In this document: positions 55,891 through 64,000 of the stretch, piece by piece
Position numbering within the stretch: the stretch's first letter is position 1
How the letters are laid out: every line of letters starts with the position of its first letter
Assembly (NCBI GenBank): GCA_001643675.2
Contig: LSRY02000045.1
Location: 368,001 to 432,000 of the forward strand
Source: Monocercomonoides exilis
Lineage: Eukaryota > Preaxostyla > Oxymonadida > Polymastigidae
Direction: 5' to 3'
Length of the DNA: 64,000 bases
Translations under genes and position numbers: made by a program
The notes under the pieces: model-generated
What the model saw: only the letters and a program-made list of their open reading frames with translations
Told to the model about the DNA's origin: nothing
Databases searched by the model: none

Positions 55891-56261
55891 GAGATGTGCG
55901 CAAAGCCGTGGAGAAGACAGAATGCAAGGCAAACAGGATATGTTGGAAGTTATGACAACGTTTCGAACGTTTTCACACAACAGAAGTGAGATTAGAGTGA
56001 AAGAGAAAGAAAATCAATTCATTTTTTTTTTCTCGTTAACGTTCATAATGAATATTGCATTCAGTTTCCTCATTCAGATGTTCTTCTTTTTATTTGCTCA
56101 TTGATATTAACGCTTCACAAGAACGATTTTAAATATGCAGTATATTCATGAAAATGTTGATTGATATTTTTATGAAAATCAAAAAAGAAAATTGATGATT
56201 TATTGTTTTTTTAAAGAATTTATTGAAAGTCTTGTGAAATGAAAATACTTTTGTGAAAATG

Positions 56262-56803
56262 CTAAATAGTCAAAAGAGCATTTAAAGCTTTTAATGATAG
56301 GGAATGCCTTCTGTCACCAGAGATCCTTTTCATTCTTGAAAAAATACGTTCGCAGCTTGCTTCGCTGCATGGAGACGAAACTAATGAAAAACAGATGTTT
56401 GAGAAAATTGTTTGAATAAGTTCTTTCTTCGTGATCTCTGCGTAGAATTTTTGTGTGTCGTCTTCAAATATTAAGCTTGGTGCTTCATTCAAAAAATCCA
56501 GAAACAGTTTGAAACATAAATCCCTGATCTCTTTTGATTGATTTGATTATACTGTTGCAAAGTGTCTTTCAAATCTTTGTCTAATTCGTGTTTCTTAGTA
56601 AAATCATATGGAACATACCACTTAATTACAAACTTCTTTCTCTTTTCTGGTTCCAGACGGGAAATCAAACTAATCTTCTGGTTTGAAAACAGCACCTCCA
56701 CATCATCTGTGCCATATTCTATTTCATCTGTTCCGTCTTCCATTGAATCTTCAAGTGAGTCATGAGAATTATCAAAGAAAAATGTGATGTGAGAATATGT
56801 CAA
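56262..56803 (-). pseudogene. hAT transposase C-terminal relic, copy 2
   Basis: The minus strand 56262-56492 reads CSEASCERIFSRMKRISGDR followed by RHSLSLKALNALL, the hAT C-terminal dimerisation signature ('P.SEA.CER.FS'). Upstream, in a second frame, 56489-56803 gives an acidic stretch and LKDTLQQYNQINQKRSGIYV, typical of the region before that domain. It matches the broken copy at 34490-34590 (SEASCELLFST, ICGDRRHSFSLESL) and is better preserved. The N-terminal two thirds are missing. Confidence 0.75.
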
Positions 56804-57626
56804 ACATTTCGAAGAAAAACAATCAAAAGAAGAAGAGCAGGAGGAAGTTGTTGAAGGAAACGAAAAAGACTCATGAATGCTTTCATCTTTTTTCTTTTCT
56901 CTTTATTTTGTTAATCCGGTCATTTGAAGATACACTTTAAAGTGTGTTTTAGCTATTCAAAGTGAATAAATCAATCAAAAAACGATGCATTTAATACGTT
57001 TATCCATAAAGGCATTCTGAAATACACTCAAATGATTATAACATTCAATTATGTTGGGTGTTAACACAAAAATTTGACAAAGTCAAAAAATGATCGACCA
57101 GTCTGTGACTTAGGCAATTTCAAAAAGAATTGATCCGGTCAAAACCCATTAACATGTTCTTCATTTCAAAAAAAAGTGTTGATTATTTTATGTTCTATTT
57201 AAATTTTTCATTTTCCTTTGATTTTATTAAGTGTGTGAACGATAAACTGTTAAACTTTAGAATAATTTGGATGAGATATATATGTTTTTTGACTTCAAGA
57301 ATTTTTAAAGTCAGTCAAAAGCAGATTTCCTAAAGACAAAAGTCTTAAGTCACCCAGGCTTAGTCGTAGCTAGAGCATGTTGAAAAAATTATGCTGTAAA
57401 TAAAAAAATAACAACCAACAAAATTTTTATATTTTCAGAAAAAAATACTAATTGACAAATGTTAATCAGTTTTTCATTATATTTTTTCCTTTCAAGTAAT
57501 ACGATTTTGTACAAAAAACTCGAATTTTTTTGTTAAGACTCAAAAAGATGGTTAAAGTTTTTTTTGGAATTTCTCCGTCAAAACTTTTATAATGGGATGC
57601 TTTTTGATTGAATTTTTTTCTTTATC
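56804..57626. other. A+T-rich spacer between hAT relic and flavodoxin-like gene
   Basis: No gene or complete repeat is recognised. gtcgtagctag near 57365 matches a word near 53165. The promoter of the flavodoxin-like gene should lie in the last ~100 bases; no clear element was singled out. Confidence 0.5.
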
Positions 57627-58543
57627 ATGTCTTTAAATCAGCTTCGTGTTCTTGTTGTCTATTTCACAAGAACAGCCAATACCAAAAAAGTTTGTTGTTA
57701 AATTTTGTTTGTATGAATTTAAAAAGAGAATTTTTGTTTTCAGGTGTGCGATTTGGTGCAGGGAGAATTTTTGAAACTTGGAATAACTGTTTGAAATTTT
57801 TATAAATATGAAGTTGTATATTCCAGATTTTAATATTTAGCCAATAATAGAATCAGTGAATTACAAAGATTCGAAGCCTGGAGCTTGGCAATATATAAAA
57901 CATGTTGTGAAAGCTGGAGTTGGTTCAAAATACACTCTTGATGCTCAACCAACAAATGACGCCTCACAATTTGATATTGTCATTTTCGGTGCTCCTGTTT
58001 GGGATTGGAGCTTTGCTCCTCCAATTTTGGTACAAAAATTTTTTTTGAAATCATTTATTAAAATCTGCATTTTTTAAAAAGGAATGGATGAAAATGTCAA
58101 AATTCAATCGTGATCGAACTTCATTTGGGTTATTCATTCAAAGTTTGTTTTTCGTCAATTTTATTTACAATAGAATACCTTTTTTTTAGTGGGGGGAAGC
58201 GGATTTGAAAAATGTGTCAAGCGTATGAAAAAATTCCTAATAATATTTATTCATTCAATTTTTGGGGGGAAAATCTTCTTTTGTTTTAGAAACAGAAAGT
58301 GAATTGAAGACAAAAGTGACATCATTTATTGCAACGAAAGATGCAGAATTACGAAATTCTGAAGAATTGACAAAGAAAGTGAGTAATTTTGTCAATGAAA
58401 TGCTAAGACTTCACGAACAAAGGCAATCATCTTCCGTTGTTTCACCTGATGAGGAAAAAAAATCTGCAACAGTTGAAAAAATTGAGAGCAAGCCTGAAAA
58501 GATAAATGATGAAGCAAAGGAGGATGAAGGAAAAAGCAATTGA
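57627..58543 (+). CDS. Flavodoxin-like protein, six exons
   Basis: Exons 57627-57689, 57744-57788, 57841-58029, 58082-58142, 58190-58222 and 58290-58543 join in frame to 214 residues. Introns are 47-67 nt, all GT-AG, three of five starting GTTTG. The N-terminus LRVLVVYFTRTANTKKVCDL is a flavodoxin-type first strand and phosphate-binding loop (T/S-x-T-x-N-T-x-K/x-hydrophobic). FDIVIFGAPVWDWSFAPPI is the typical later strand with the W-containing FMN loop. After exon 4, an FGLFIQ strand and the short GGSGF exon complete a compact flavodoxin fold. The last exon adds a long Glu/Lys-rich tail (about residues 132-214) that simple flavodoxins lack. Expected role: FMN-dependent electron carrier or quinone/flavin reductase; partner unknown. 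The start is set by the first strand beginning four codons after ATG. Tight splice-site agreement and intact frame suggest it is functional. Confidence 0.75.
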
Positions 58544-59456
58544 ATGAAAATTTTAAAGAAGTTTAGGGGAATTTGAAAGCAAAAGAATGAAAACAAGATT
58601 TTTATAAATATACATTATTAACTTTATTTAGATTATTTTGATGCGTTTTCTATTCTATTTTCTTTCTTTCTTTCTTTCTTTCTTTCTTTTTATTAATTTT
58701 CGTTAGTTTTATTTCACTTTTTATTTTTGTAGATAAATGTGGTATTTTTTTTTTTTTTATTTTTTTGAAAGTTGATCAATGGTTATCATTAGAAGTGAAG
58801 AATTATCGAATTTTTTTAAATGAAAAGTGGTCTGATACAAATTTTATTTGAAATCTAATAATTCCAAGGAAAATGAAAGCTTCCAGTATATGGCATACAG
58901 AATATGACAAATATTTGTAGATTACCAAATTGATTCAATTTTTGAATGACAAACAAAAAATATCTTTGCTTGTAAAAAATGACTCAAAAGATTCTCCATT
59001 TGCATTAGAAAAGAAAGAAATAAAAACACAAGGAAATAGCACATCATCATAAATTACTGTTATAATCATGCAAAAAAAAAGTTTAATTATTAAACTATAA
59101 TTTATAAAATATTTATATATATAAGAATATACATCAAACAAGAAAACGCAAGAAATCATGAATGAAGGTATCCAATTTAGAATTAAAAATTTGAATAGTC
59201 CAACTTGTCCAATTTTGCTTGAAAATTCGTCTAAGTTTCATAAAAACATAATATTTACTTGTGAAAATGGAACAATATTCAAAAATAAAAATAAAAATAA
59301 ATGAAAAAATTCAAACATTGAATAAATATTTTATCATATTCCTTTTTGAATAACATGGAATCTGTTCAATCACTTTGTGCTCCTAATCATAAGCAACAAC
59401 TGCGTTTCATTAAAATCAATAAAAAAAAATGTGATAGCTTTTTATTTTTTGAAAAA
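58544..59456. other. A+T-rich spacer with a (TTTC)n tract, between convergent genes
   Basis: 3' flanks of the flavodoxin-like gene (left) and of the TMEM222-like gene (right). A tetranucleotide (TTTC) tract lies at 58660-58690. ataaat/aataaa-like poly(A) signals are frequent but not distinctive in this composition. No further gene is supported. Confidence 0.5.
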
Positions 59457-60401
59457 TTAATTTGATAATACCTGAATTCCGCTAATGATTATTAAGAACA
59501 ATAAAACAAGTACAACAACTGGCAGATAAACATTAATTGCCATTGAACAGCTGATTTTTGCGTGGATTAAATTTGAATCCATCATTTTCATATCATTATT
59601 ACAGACATAATGATCATGAAATAAAAATTAGAAAAAAAATCACATTGTTATCCTTCAATGAATCAAAATTGCAAACCTTGGGTAGCTTCCTTTTTTTATT
59701 AATGTCCAACAAAGCCTCTTGGGCGTAAATTTTTTAGGCAAATCTGGCTTGTATATATTGAGGCATTCACAGACATGGTGCCAGCTATTGCATTTTGTCC
59801 ATGATAGTTTTCTGTGAAGAAATGTCTGACTCGCGGATTCAATTGCCTTATCCCATTGCCCAGGAATAGAATGACTTTCGTAGATTAAATTTTCCTGTTG
59901 TTCAATGTCATCCATCTCATTTTCTTTTGGTTCTTTTGATTCTTTTGGCTTTTCATAAAACCTCCAAACTCTTTTTCATTAAAAATTATCATAAAAATAA
60001 AATAAAGCAAAAATATCAAAAAAAAAAATGTTAAACGGCAGCTAAAAATTTGCTCAAACTTTAGTACTCTTCCATATTTCATTCGATGGATCTGAATTTA
60101 TAAAAATACAGCTTCAAAAAATTTTCTTGTTCAATAAAAAATCTAACAAAACTCCAATTTTGTTTGTCTCTTGAAAATCCCAAATCCTTCCAACACTATC
60201 GCAAATTCCAACATGTCCCAAAAAAGGCAAAATCCAAGATAAAAATGGTACTGCGTTCCAAACAACAGCAAATGGAAATCTATCTTTATCCATATCTTCG
60301 TTCATCAAAAACTCTTTCAGAGTTTCTGGTTCGCGGAGAGGATCTTCCTGCGTCGCTTCGACCTTTTGCTCTTGTGGTGTTTCTTCCTCAATTGAAGTCA
60401 T
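59457..60401 (-). CDS. TMEM222: TMEM222/RTE1-family (DUF778) membrane protein, four exons
   Basis: Exons 60401-60153, 60091-60037, 59968-59677 and 59550-59457 join to a 229-residue protein; introns of 61, 68 and 126 nt all start GTTT and end AG. Family hallmarks are DRFPFAVVWNAVPFLSWILP and FLGHVGICDSVGRIWDF (exon 1), matching 'FPYCIVWTPIPxLxWLxPFIGHMGICxSxGxIxDF' of TMEM222/RTE1. Then comes GRVLKF in exon 2. Exon 3 has PGQWDKAIESASQTF and CNSWHHVCECLNIY (family: 'WDxAxxxAxxxYxxxxxNxxxxNCHSHVAxxLNxM'). Exon 4 encodes a terminal TM helix, VYLPVVVLVLLFLIIISGI. The animal member is a multi-pass membrane protein of unclear biochemical role, and the plant member RTE1 acts on an ethylene receptor in the ER/Golgi. 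Role here is unknown. The frame is intact, so it is likely functional. It is divergent from the Cys-rich gene 156 bp away. Confidence 0.85.
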
Positions 60402-60507
60402 AATACTTATTACGGGTTTGATGAATAATACTATAATTAAATTATTTTGAATTTTTGTATTTTTAAATGCGAATTTTCACATGTATACTAATGTTTGCAT
60501 TATGAAC

Positions 60508-60515
60508 TATAAAAG
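60508..60515 (+). promoter_or_regulatory. Possible TATA-like element of the Cys-rich gene
   Basis: CTATAAAA lies 42-49 bases before the ATG at 60557, in the 156-bp interval shared with the divergent TMEM222-like gene. In such an A+T-rich interval a chance match is easy. Confidence 0.3.
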
Positions 60516-60556
60516 CAACAAATTGAATCAATTATTATTGATTTGAATTTGAAGAC

Positions 60557-60886
60557 ATGTTTGCGCTTCATATTTTGTGTAAAATTCTTATATCTTTTTT
60601 CATTATTCGAATTTTAATTAACAGGCAAAGTAATCAAGAATGCAAGGATGGAGTTTGCAAAAAGAGAGAGTGCAAAGAAGGAGAATGCCACGAAAAAGAA
60701 TGTTCAAAAAGCGAAAATCAAACGTCTTCGTGCCCTGAATGCCAAAAAATGCATTCGACCTGTCCAGAATGCAAAGATAAAAAGAGTTCATGTCCAGAAT
60801 GCCAAAAGTCCAAATCATCTTGCCCCGAATGTGAAGCAAAGAAGCATATGACACATCCTGAGAGATGTGGAGTTGGCAGAAGCTAA
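60557..60886 (+). CDS. Small cysteine-rich protein with CPEC repeats, possibly membrane-anchored or secreted
   Basis: This is a 109-residue frame. Residues 1-21 are hydrophobic (MFALHILCKILISFFIIRIL), a signal peptide or anchor. Next is a Cys/Lys/Glu region with regularly spaced cysteines (CKDGVCKKRECKEGECHEKE). Four C-P-E-C units follow (residues ~58-95), spaced 10-12 residues apart and separated by Lys/Ser-rich linkers. Paired CxxC motifs at this spacing could bind zinc or other metals, as in rubredoxin-like or metallothionein-like proteins; this is inference from the pattern only. The alternative frame across the repeat is much less ordered and antisense frames are short, which supports this one. 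No intron is required. It has no recognised homologue and is transcribed away from the TMEM222-like gene. Confidence 0.55.
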   Translation: MFALHILCKILISFFIIRILINRQSNQECKDGVCKKRECKEGECHEKECSKSENQTSSCPECQKMHSTCPECKDKKSSCPECQKSKSSCPECEAKKHMTHPERCGVGRS

Positions 60887-61578
60887 ACTTATCACAGTCT
60901 TATTTAGTAACACTTGCTGATAAATATTTTCCATTTGTTTATATTGAATTGAATAATTGTTCAATATATAAATATTTAGTATTCAATAATTAACATTTTT
61001 AACCTGAAAAGTATATTTATATTTTTTTTTTTATGAAATGAAAATTAATCTTAAAAAATGTTTGATGGACTTAAAAAGCGAAAAAAACTTTTGCAATTTG
61101 AAATTTGAAATCACAAAACTAAACATAAACCTTCATTAAGGTGAAGGTACCATTTTTATTTCACATATAAATTGAAAATTTAGAATAAAAAGGATTTAAC
61201 CTTTTTTTTTTCCAATTCATTCAGTTTCTGAAAGCGAATCAAAAGAAGAAAACCAATATGTTATAAAACAAAAGGGAAGAAAAAAACTTTTTTGAAGATA
61301 AATAGCTTTTTATGCAAAAAATTGTCACATTCGAGAATTTCTTATTGAAAAAATGATTCTTTTTTTTAATTGAATTTTTATTCAAAAAAAAAAAATAATC
61401 TTTGTTAATAAGAAAAACAAATCCAAAGAGAAAATTGTATAGTTTTTTTTAAAATCAACAAAAAAAAAAAAAAAAACGATGATTTGATTTTTAGGTTAAA
61501 ACTATTCTCTTTCCAAATAAAAACTTCAGAATTAACAAAAAGGAAAAAAAAAAAAAGATAACTATGATCAACAAATTT
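60887..61578. other. A+T-rich spacer between convergent genes
   Basis: This holds the 3' flanks of the Cys-rich gene and of the coiled-coil gene. Several long A or T runs are present (for example 61383-61395 and 61449-61477). No gene or repeat family is recognised. Confidence 0.5.
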
Positions 61579-63882
61579 CTAAGTATTTCTTGAAGTGTAC
61601 AGCGGGTAGTTCGGCTCTGAAGGCTGAGACGGGTGCGGGCGGCGGGCAGATGTGCGGGCAGACGAAGCAGAGAAAGAGAGCGAGTTTCTGGCAGTCGCAG
61701 AGCCCTGTGCAGAGCGAGGTGTTGCCGGCACGAAGGCCGGAGAAATGCGAAATTCGGAGAAATAAGAAGAGGAGAGAGGGAGGGCGGAAGGGCGGGGGAA
61801 AGGGGTGGAAGGAGAGGAGCAGGGAGAGAGGAGGGCAGAAGAAGGAGGGAGGCGAGCGCTCATTGGAGAAGAGGAGCGAGAGGAAGGAGAGGAAGAAGAA
61901 GGAGAAGGTGAAGATGAACTGGAAGAGGAGGAGGAGGAAGAGGAAGAAAAAGAAGAAAAAGGTAAAGTAGAAGATAAAGGAATTGTCGTTGTTGTTGAAG
62001 AAGAAGAAGAAGAAGAAGAAGAATCGACAGAATTAGGATGAAATGGGGTGCGGGTGTTGCGAGTGGTGAGGGGAGGAAGCTGAGAACGGCGGTTGGGGGA
62101 AGGACGAGCAGAAATTGGGTGTGTTGGTTGAGAAGAAGGAGAAGAGGAAAAAGAAGAAGAGGAAGAGGAAGAGGAAGAAGAAGAAGAATTAATTGGAGAA
62201 GAAGAAGGAGGAGAAGAAGAAGATGATGATGATGAAGCATCGCCATAAGAAGAAGTTTTCAGATGAAGAAGAGGAATCGAGGGATTACTTGTTCGGCTGG
62301 AAGAAGAGGAAGAGGAAGAAGAAGAAGAAGAAGAAGAAGAAGAAGAAGAAGAATTTTTCATTTCAGATGGAGTAAGCTTATTTGAGTTTTGTTGCTTGCT
62401 GAAACGAGAAGAAGCGAATGAAGATGGATTCTTCTCAAACACATTCAAAAACCCTTCTTTTTCTCCTTCTTCTTCCTTCTCTTTCTCTTCCTTCTCTTTC
62501 TCTCCTTCTTCTTTCTCTTTCTCCTCCTTCTCCTTCCTCTCCTCCTTCTCCCTCTCCCTCCTCCTCATCTCCTCCATCTCCCTCCTCCACACCTCCTCCA
62601 CTTCTCTGTGCCGCTCCCTCTCCCTCTCCCTCTCCCTCTCTGCTTTCTCCACCTCTGCCTTCATCCTCTCGATCTCCACCATCGCTTCTCTATTCCTCTC
62701 CTCCATCTCCACCTCCAGCGCCCCGCACCTGTCCCCCATCACCCGGCTCTGCTCCACCATTTTCGCCAGCTTTTCTTTCTCTCCCTTCTCCACCCTCAGC
62801 AAAACAGCATTCGTTTGCTCCCTCGCCGCTGTTAATGCCATCTTCAACCTTTTGATCTCCATCAAAAGCTTCGAATTCTCAAAGGAAAGCATCGAAATCT
62901 GCGCATCTTTGTTCATCTTGTCCCTTCTCCGCTCGCTCGCCAGATTTGACATGCATGTCAAATCGGAGTTTTCGGCCCTTAACCGAATGGCTTCTTCTTT
63001 CAACTTCGCTATTTCTCCGTGGAGAATTACGATTTCATCGTCTTTCTCATCCAAAAGCCTCAAAAGCTCAAATTTGTCCTTTTTCATGTCTCTTTTCTTT
63101 CTTTCTCTCTCTTCTTTCCTCTCTTTCTTCTTCTCCTCCCTCTTTCTTGCCAGTTCTTCTTTCTTCGCCTTCATTTGTCTTATTTCTTCTTTTCTTTCTT
63201 TTTGTCTTTCTTTGCTCTTCATCTTTTGCTTCTCAAAATCAAATCCATTTTTCATTCCTTTCTTCCCTTTCTTATTCTTCCCTTTCTCTTTCTCCTTCCC
63301 TGTCTCTTTCTCTTTCTCCCCTTCTTCTCCTTCTCCTTCTTCTTCTCTTTCTTCTTCTTCTCTCTCTTTCTCCTTCTCCTTCTCTTCCTCCTCCTCAGCC
63401 AGCCTCACTTTCTCCTCGAGTTCTGCCTCCAACTCCCAGTCTTCCACTTCTTCGTCGATTCCCTCCTCTTTCATCCTCTCCCTCATCATCATCATCACAC
63501 TTTCCTTTTGCCTTAGCTGTGAATGCGCTGCGTTGAGAAGAGAAGGAGAAAGAAGGAAGGGGAAAGAAGAGGAAGAGGAAGAAGAAGAAGGAAGAGAAGA
63601 AGAAGAAGAATGAGAAGAAGAAGAAGAAGGGTAGAGAGAAGGAGGAGAAGGAGGGGTGGATGAATGAGAGGAAGAAGGTTTAGAAGAAAGGGTGATGTCT
63701 ATGAGAAGGGAATAAATAGGAAAAGTGAGTGTGTGTGGGTGGATGAGAGCGAATAATAAAAGAAGGAGAAGGAGAAGAAGAGAAGAGGGAAGAAAAAAGG
63801 TCAAAAAAAAAAAGAAAAGAAAGAAAGAAATAATAAATAGACAGATGAACAGACAAATAAATAAAGAAAAGAAAAGAAACAT
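61579..63882 (-). CDS. Coiled-coil protein with serine-rich C-terminal half
   Basis: The frame is 767 codons long if read from 63882, but the first ~95 residues (runs of Leu/Phe/Ile, then Ser/Pro) come from a pyrimidine/purine tract and may be untranslated. A better start is the first Met of the MMMMRERMKEEGIDEEVE run at 63495 (638 residues). Residues ~130-500 (numbering from 63882) are highly charged Glu/Lys/Arg sequence with heptad-like spacing (DKFELLRLLDEKDDEIVILH, SFENSKLLMEIKRLKMALT), a long coiled coil. From there LNVFEKNPSSFASSRFS leads into serine-rich low complexity with embedded proline-directed motifs (SSPMSARLPPSSALLSP, PATPRSAQGSATARN) that look like phosphorylation targets, ending PLYTSRNT and TAG. 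It is plausibly a cytoskeleton-associated or scaffold protein; no family was recognised. Four long (GAA/TCT)n-type tracts encode Glu or Ser runs. Confidence 0.65.
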   Translation of the reverse strand: MFLFFSLFICLFICLFIISFFLFFFFLTFFLPSSLLLLLLLLLFALIHPHTLTFPIYSLLIDITLSSKPSSSHSSTPPSPPSLYPSSSSSHSSSSSLPSSSSSSSSFPFLLSPSLLNAAHSQLRQKESVMMMMRERMKEEGIDEEVEDWELEAELEEKVRLAEEEEEKEKEKEREEEEREEEGEGEEGEKEKETGKEKEKGKNKKGKKGMKNGFDFEKQKMKSKERQKERKEEIRQMKAKKEELARKREEKKKERKEERERKKRDMKKDKFELLRLLDEKDDEIVILHGEIAKLKEEAIRLRAENSDLTCMSNLASERRRDKMNKDAQISMLSFENSKLLMEIKRLKMALTAAREQTNAVLLRVEKGEKEKLAKMVEQSRVMGDRCGALEVEMEERNREAMVEIERMKAEVEKAERERERERERHREVEEVWRREMEEMRRREREKEERKEKEEKEKEEGEKEKEEKEKEEEGEKEGFLNVFEKNPSSFASSRFSKQQNSNKLTPSEMKNSSSSSSSSSSSSSSSSSSSRTSNPSIPLLHLKTSSYGDASSSSSSSSPPSSSPINSSSSSSSSSSSSFSSSPSSQPTHPISARPSPNRRSQLPPLTTRNTRTPFHPNSVDSSSSSSSSSTTTTIPLSSTLPFSSFSSSSSSSSSSSSSPSPSSSSPSSRSSSPMSARLPPSSALLSPCSSPSTPFPRPSALPLSSSYFSEFRISPAFVPATPRSAQGSATARNSLSFSASSARTSARRPHPSQPSEPNYPLYTSRNT
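62320..62355 (+). repeat. (GAA)n microsatellite inside the coiled-coil gene
   Basis: A pure trinucleotide tract encoding a Ser run on the minus strand. Similar tracts occur at 36603-36646 (CTT) and 12555-12580 (GAA). Such tracts produce long spurious frames on both strands and are prone to length change. Confidence 0.85.
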
Positions 63883-63963
63883 TGCAACATAAATTAAAAT
63901 TACATTATTTTGAATTCAAAAATTAAAAATTAAAATTTTTCCTCTTTCGTTTTCTTTTTCTCA

Positions 63964-63964
<1 letters not shown>

Positions 63965-64000
<36 letters not shown>
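63965..64000 (+). repeat. (TC)n dinucleotide microsatellite at the window edge
   Basis: Pure TC repeats continue to the last base. Together with the T-rich sequence before it this may be where an assembly broke, or simply a microsatellite upstream of the coiled-coil gene. Confidence 0.85.

Noticed and set aside
62396-63613. 405-codon plus-strand Ser/Phe-rich frame
   Set aside because: Antisense shadow of the Glu/Lys coiled coil; pyrimidine bias alone explains it.
1-64000. tRNA, rRNA or snRNA genes
   Set aside because: No cloverleaf with a plausible B box or rRNA core was recognised by eye; a covariance-model scan would be decisive.

Overview
This window looks like an A+T-rich nuclear contig from a microbial eukaryote. 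Two housekeeping-type genes on the right carry short GT-AG spliceosomal introns whose 5' splice sites mostly begin GTTT. The rest is dominated by very long, mostly intronless genes for cysteine/glycine-rich, beta-helix-type surface proteins. One of these ends in a transmembrane segment plus a degenerate, kinase-like cytoplasmic tail. From memory, this gene style (pectin-lyase-like or 'polymorphic membrane protein'-like ectodomain + TM + kinase-like tail, in large paralogous families with much transposon debris) fits oxymonad or related metamonad genomes. That placement is inference; there is no rRNA or marker gene here to prove it.

Layout. 1-8583 (-): giant surface-protein gene A, starting with a signal peptide at 8583 and running off the left edge; the frame is broken near 2960 and near 1086. 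8584-10822: A+T-rich spacer. 10823-15893 (-): paralogue B, decayed at both ends. 16101-23663 (+): paralogue C, head-to-head with B and riddled with in-frame stops and frameshifts; it keeps the full architecture of signal peptide, repeat modules, TM and kinase-like tail. 23912-34620: a graveyard of transposable elements. It holds a pogo/Jerky-like DDE element with matching termini, a near-perfect 0.96-kb fold-back, three MITE-like families, a second DDE relic and a hAT relic. 36067-38940 (+): a decayed DEAD-box helicase gene with serine-rich expansions. 39320-40016 (-): a detached copy of the kinase-like tail. 41938-43707 (-) and 49296-51524 (+): two truncated copies of the N-terminal part of gene A, in inverted orientation with related flanking sequence. 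46.3-48.3 kb: coding-like but stop-interrupted sequence and the only G+C-rich island. 51.5-57.6 kb: more repeats, a possible ESCRT-III fragment, an unrecognised interrupted frame and a second hAT relic. 57627-63882: the healthy part, with a spliced flavodoxin-like gene, a spliced TMEM222/RTE1 (DUF778) gene, a divergent cysteine-rich small protein and a coiled-coil/serine-rich protein. The window ends in a TC microsatellite.

How it fits together. Genes A, B and C and the truncated copies share one building block: a ~1.0-1.3 kb module marked by a Cys-Gly...Pro-Cys signature. They appear to be tandemly expanded, then dispersed and inactivated piecemeal. Each of the three outright stop codons can arise by a C-to-T change. 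In the helicase relic the changed residues in motif V are exactly those expected from G:C-to-A:T transitions. The region therefore reads as a subterminal or accessory block of decaying surface-protein genes and transposons next to ordinary single-copy genes.
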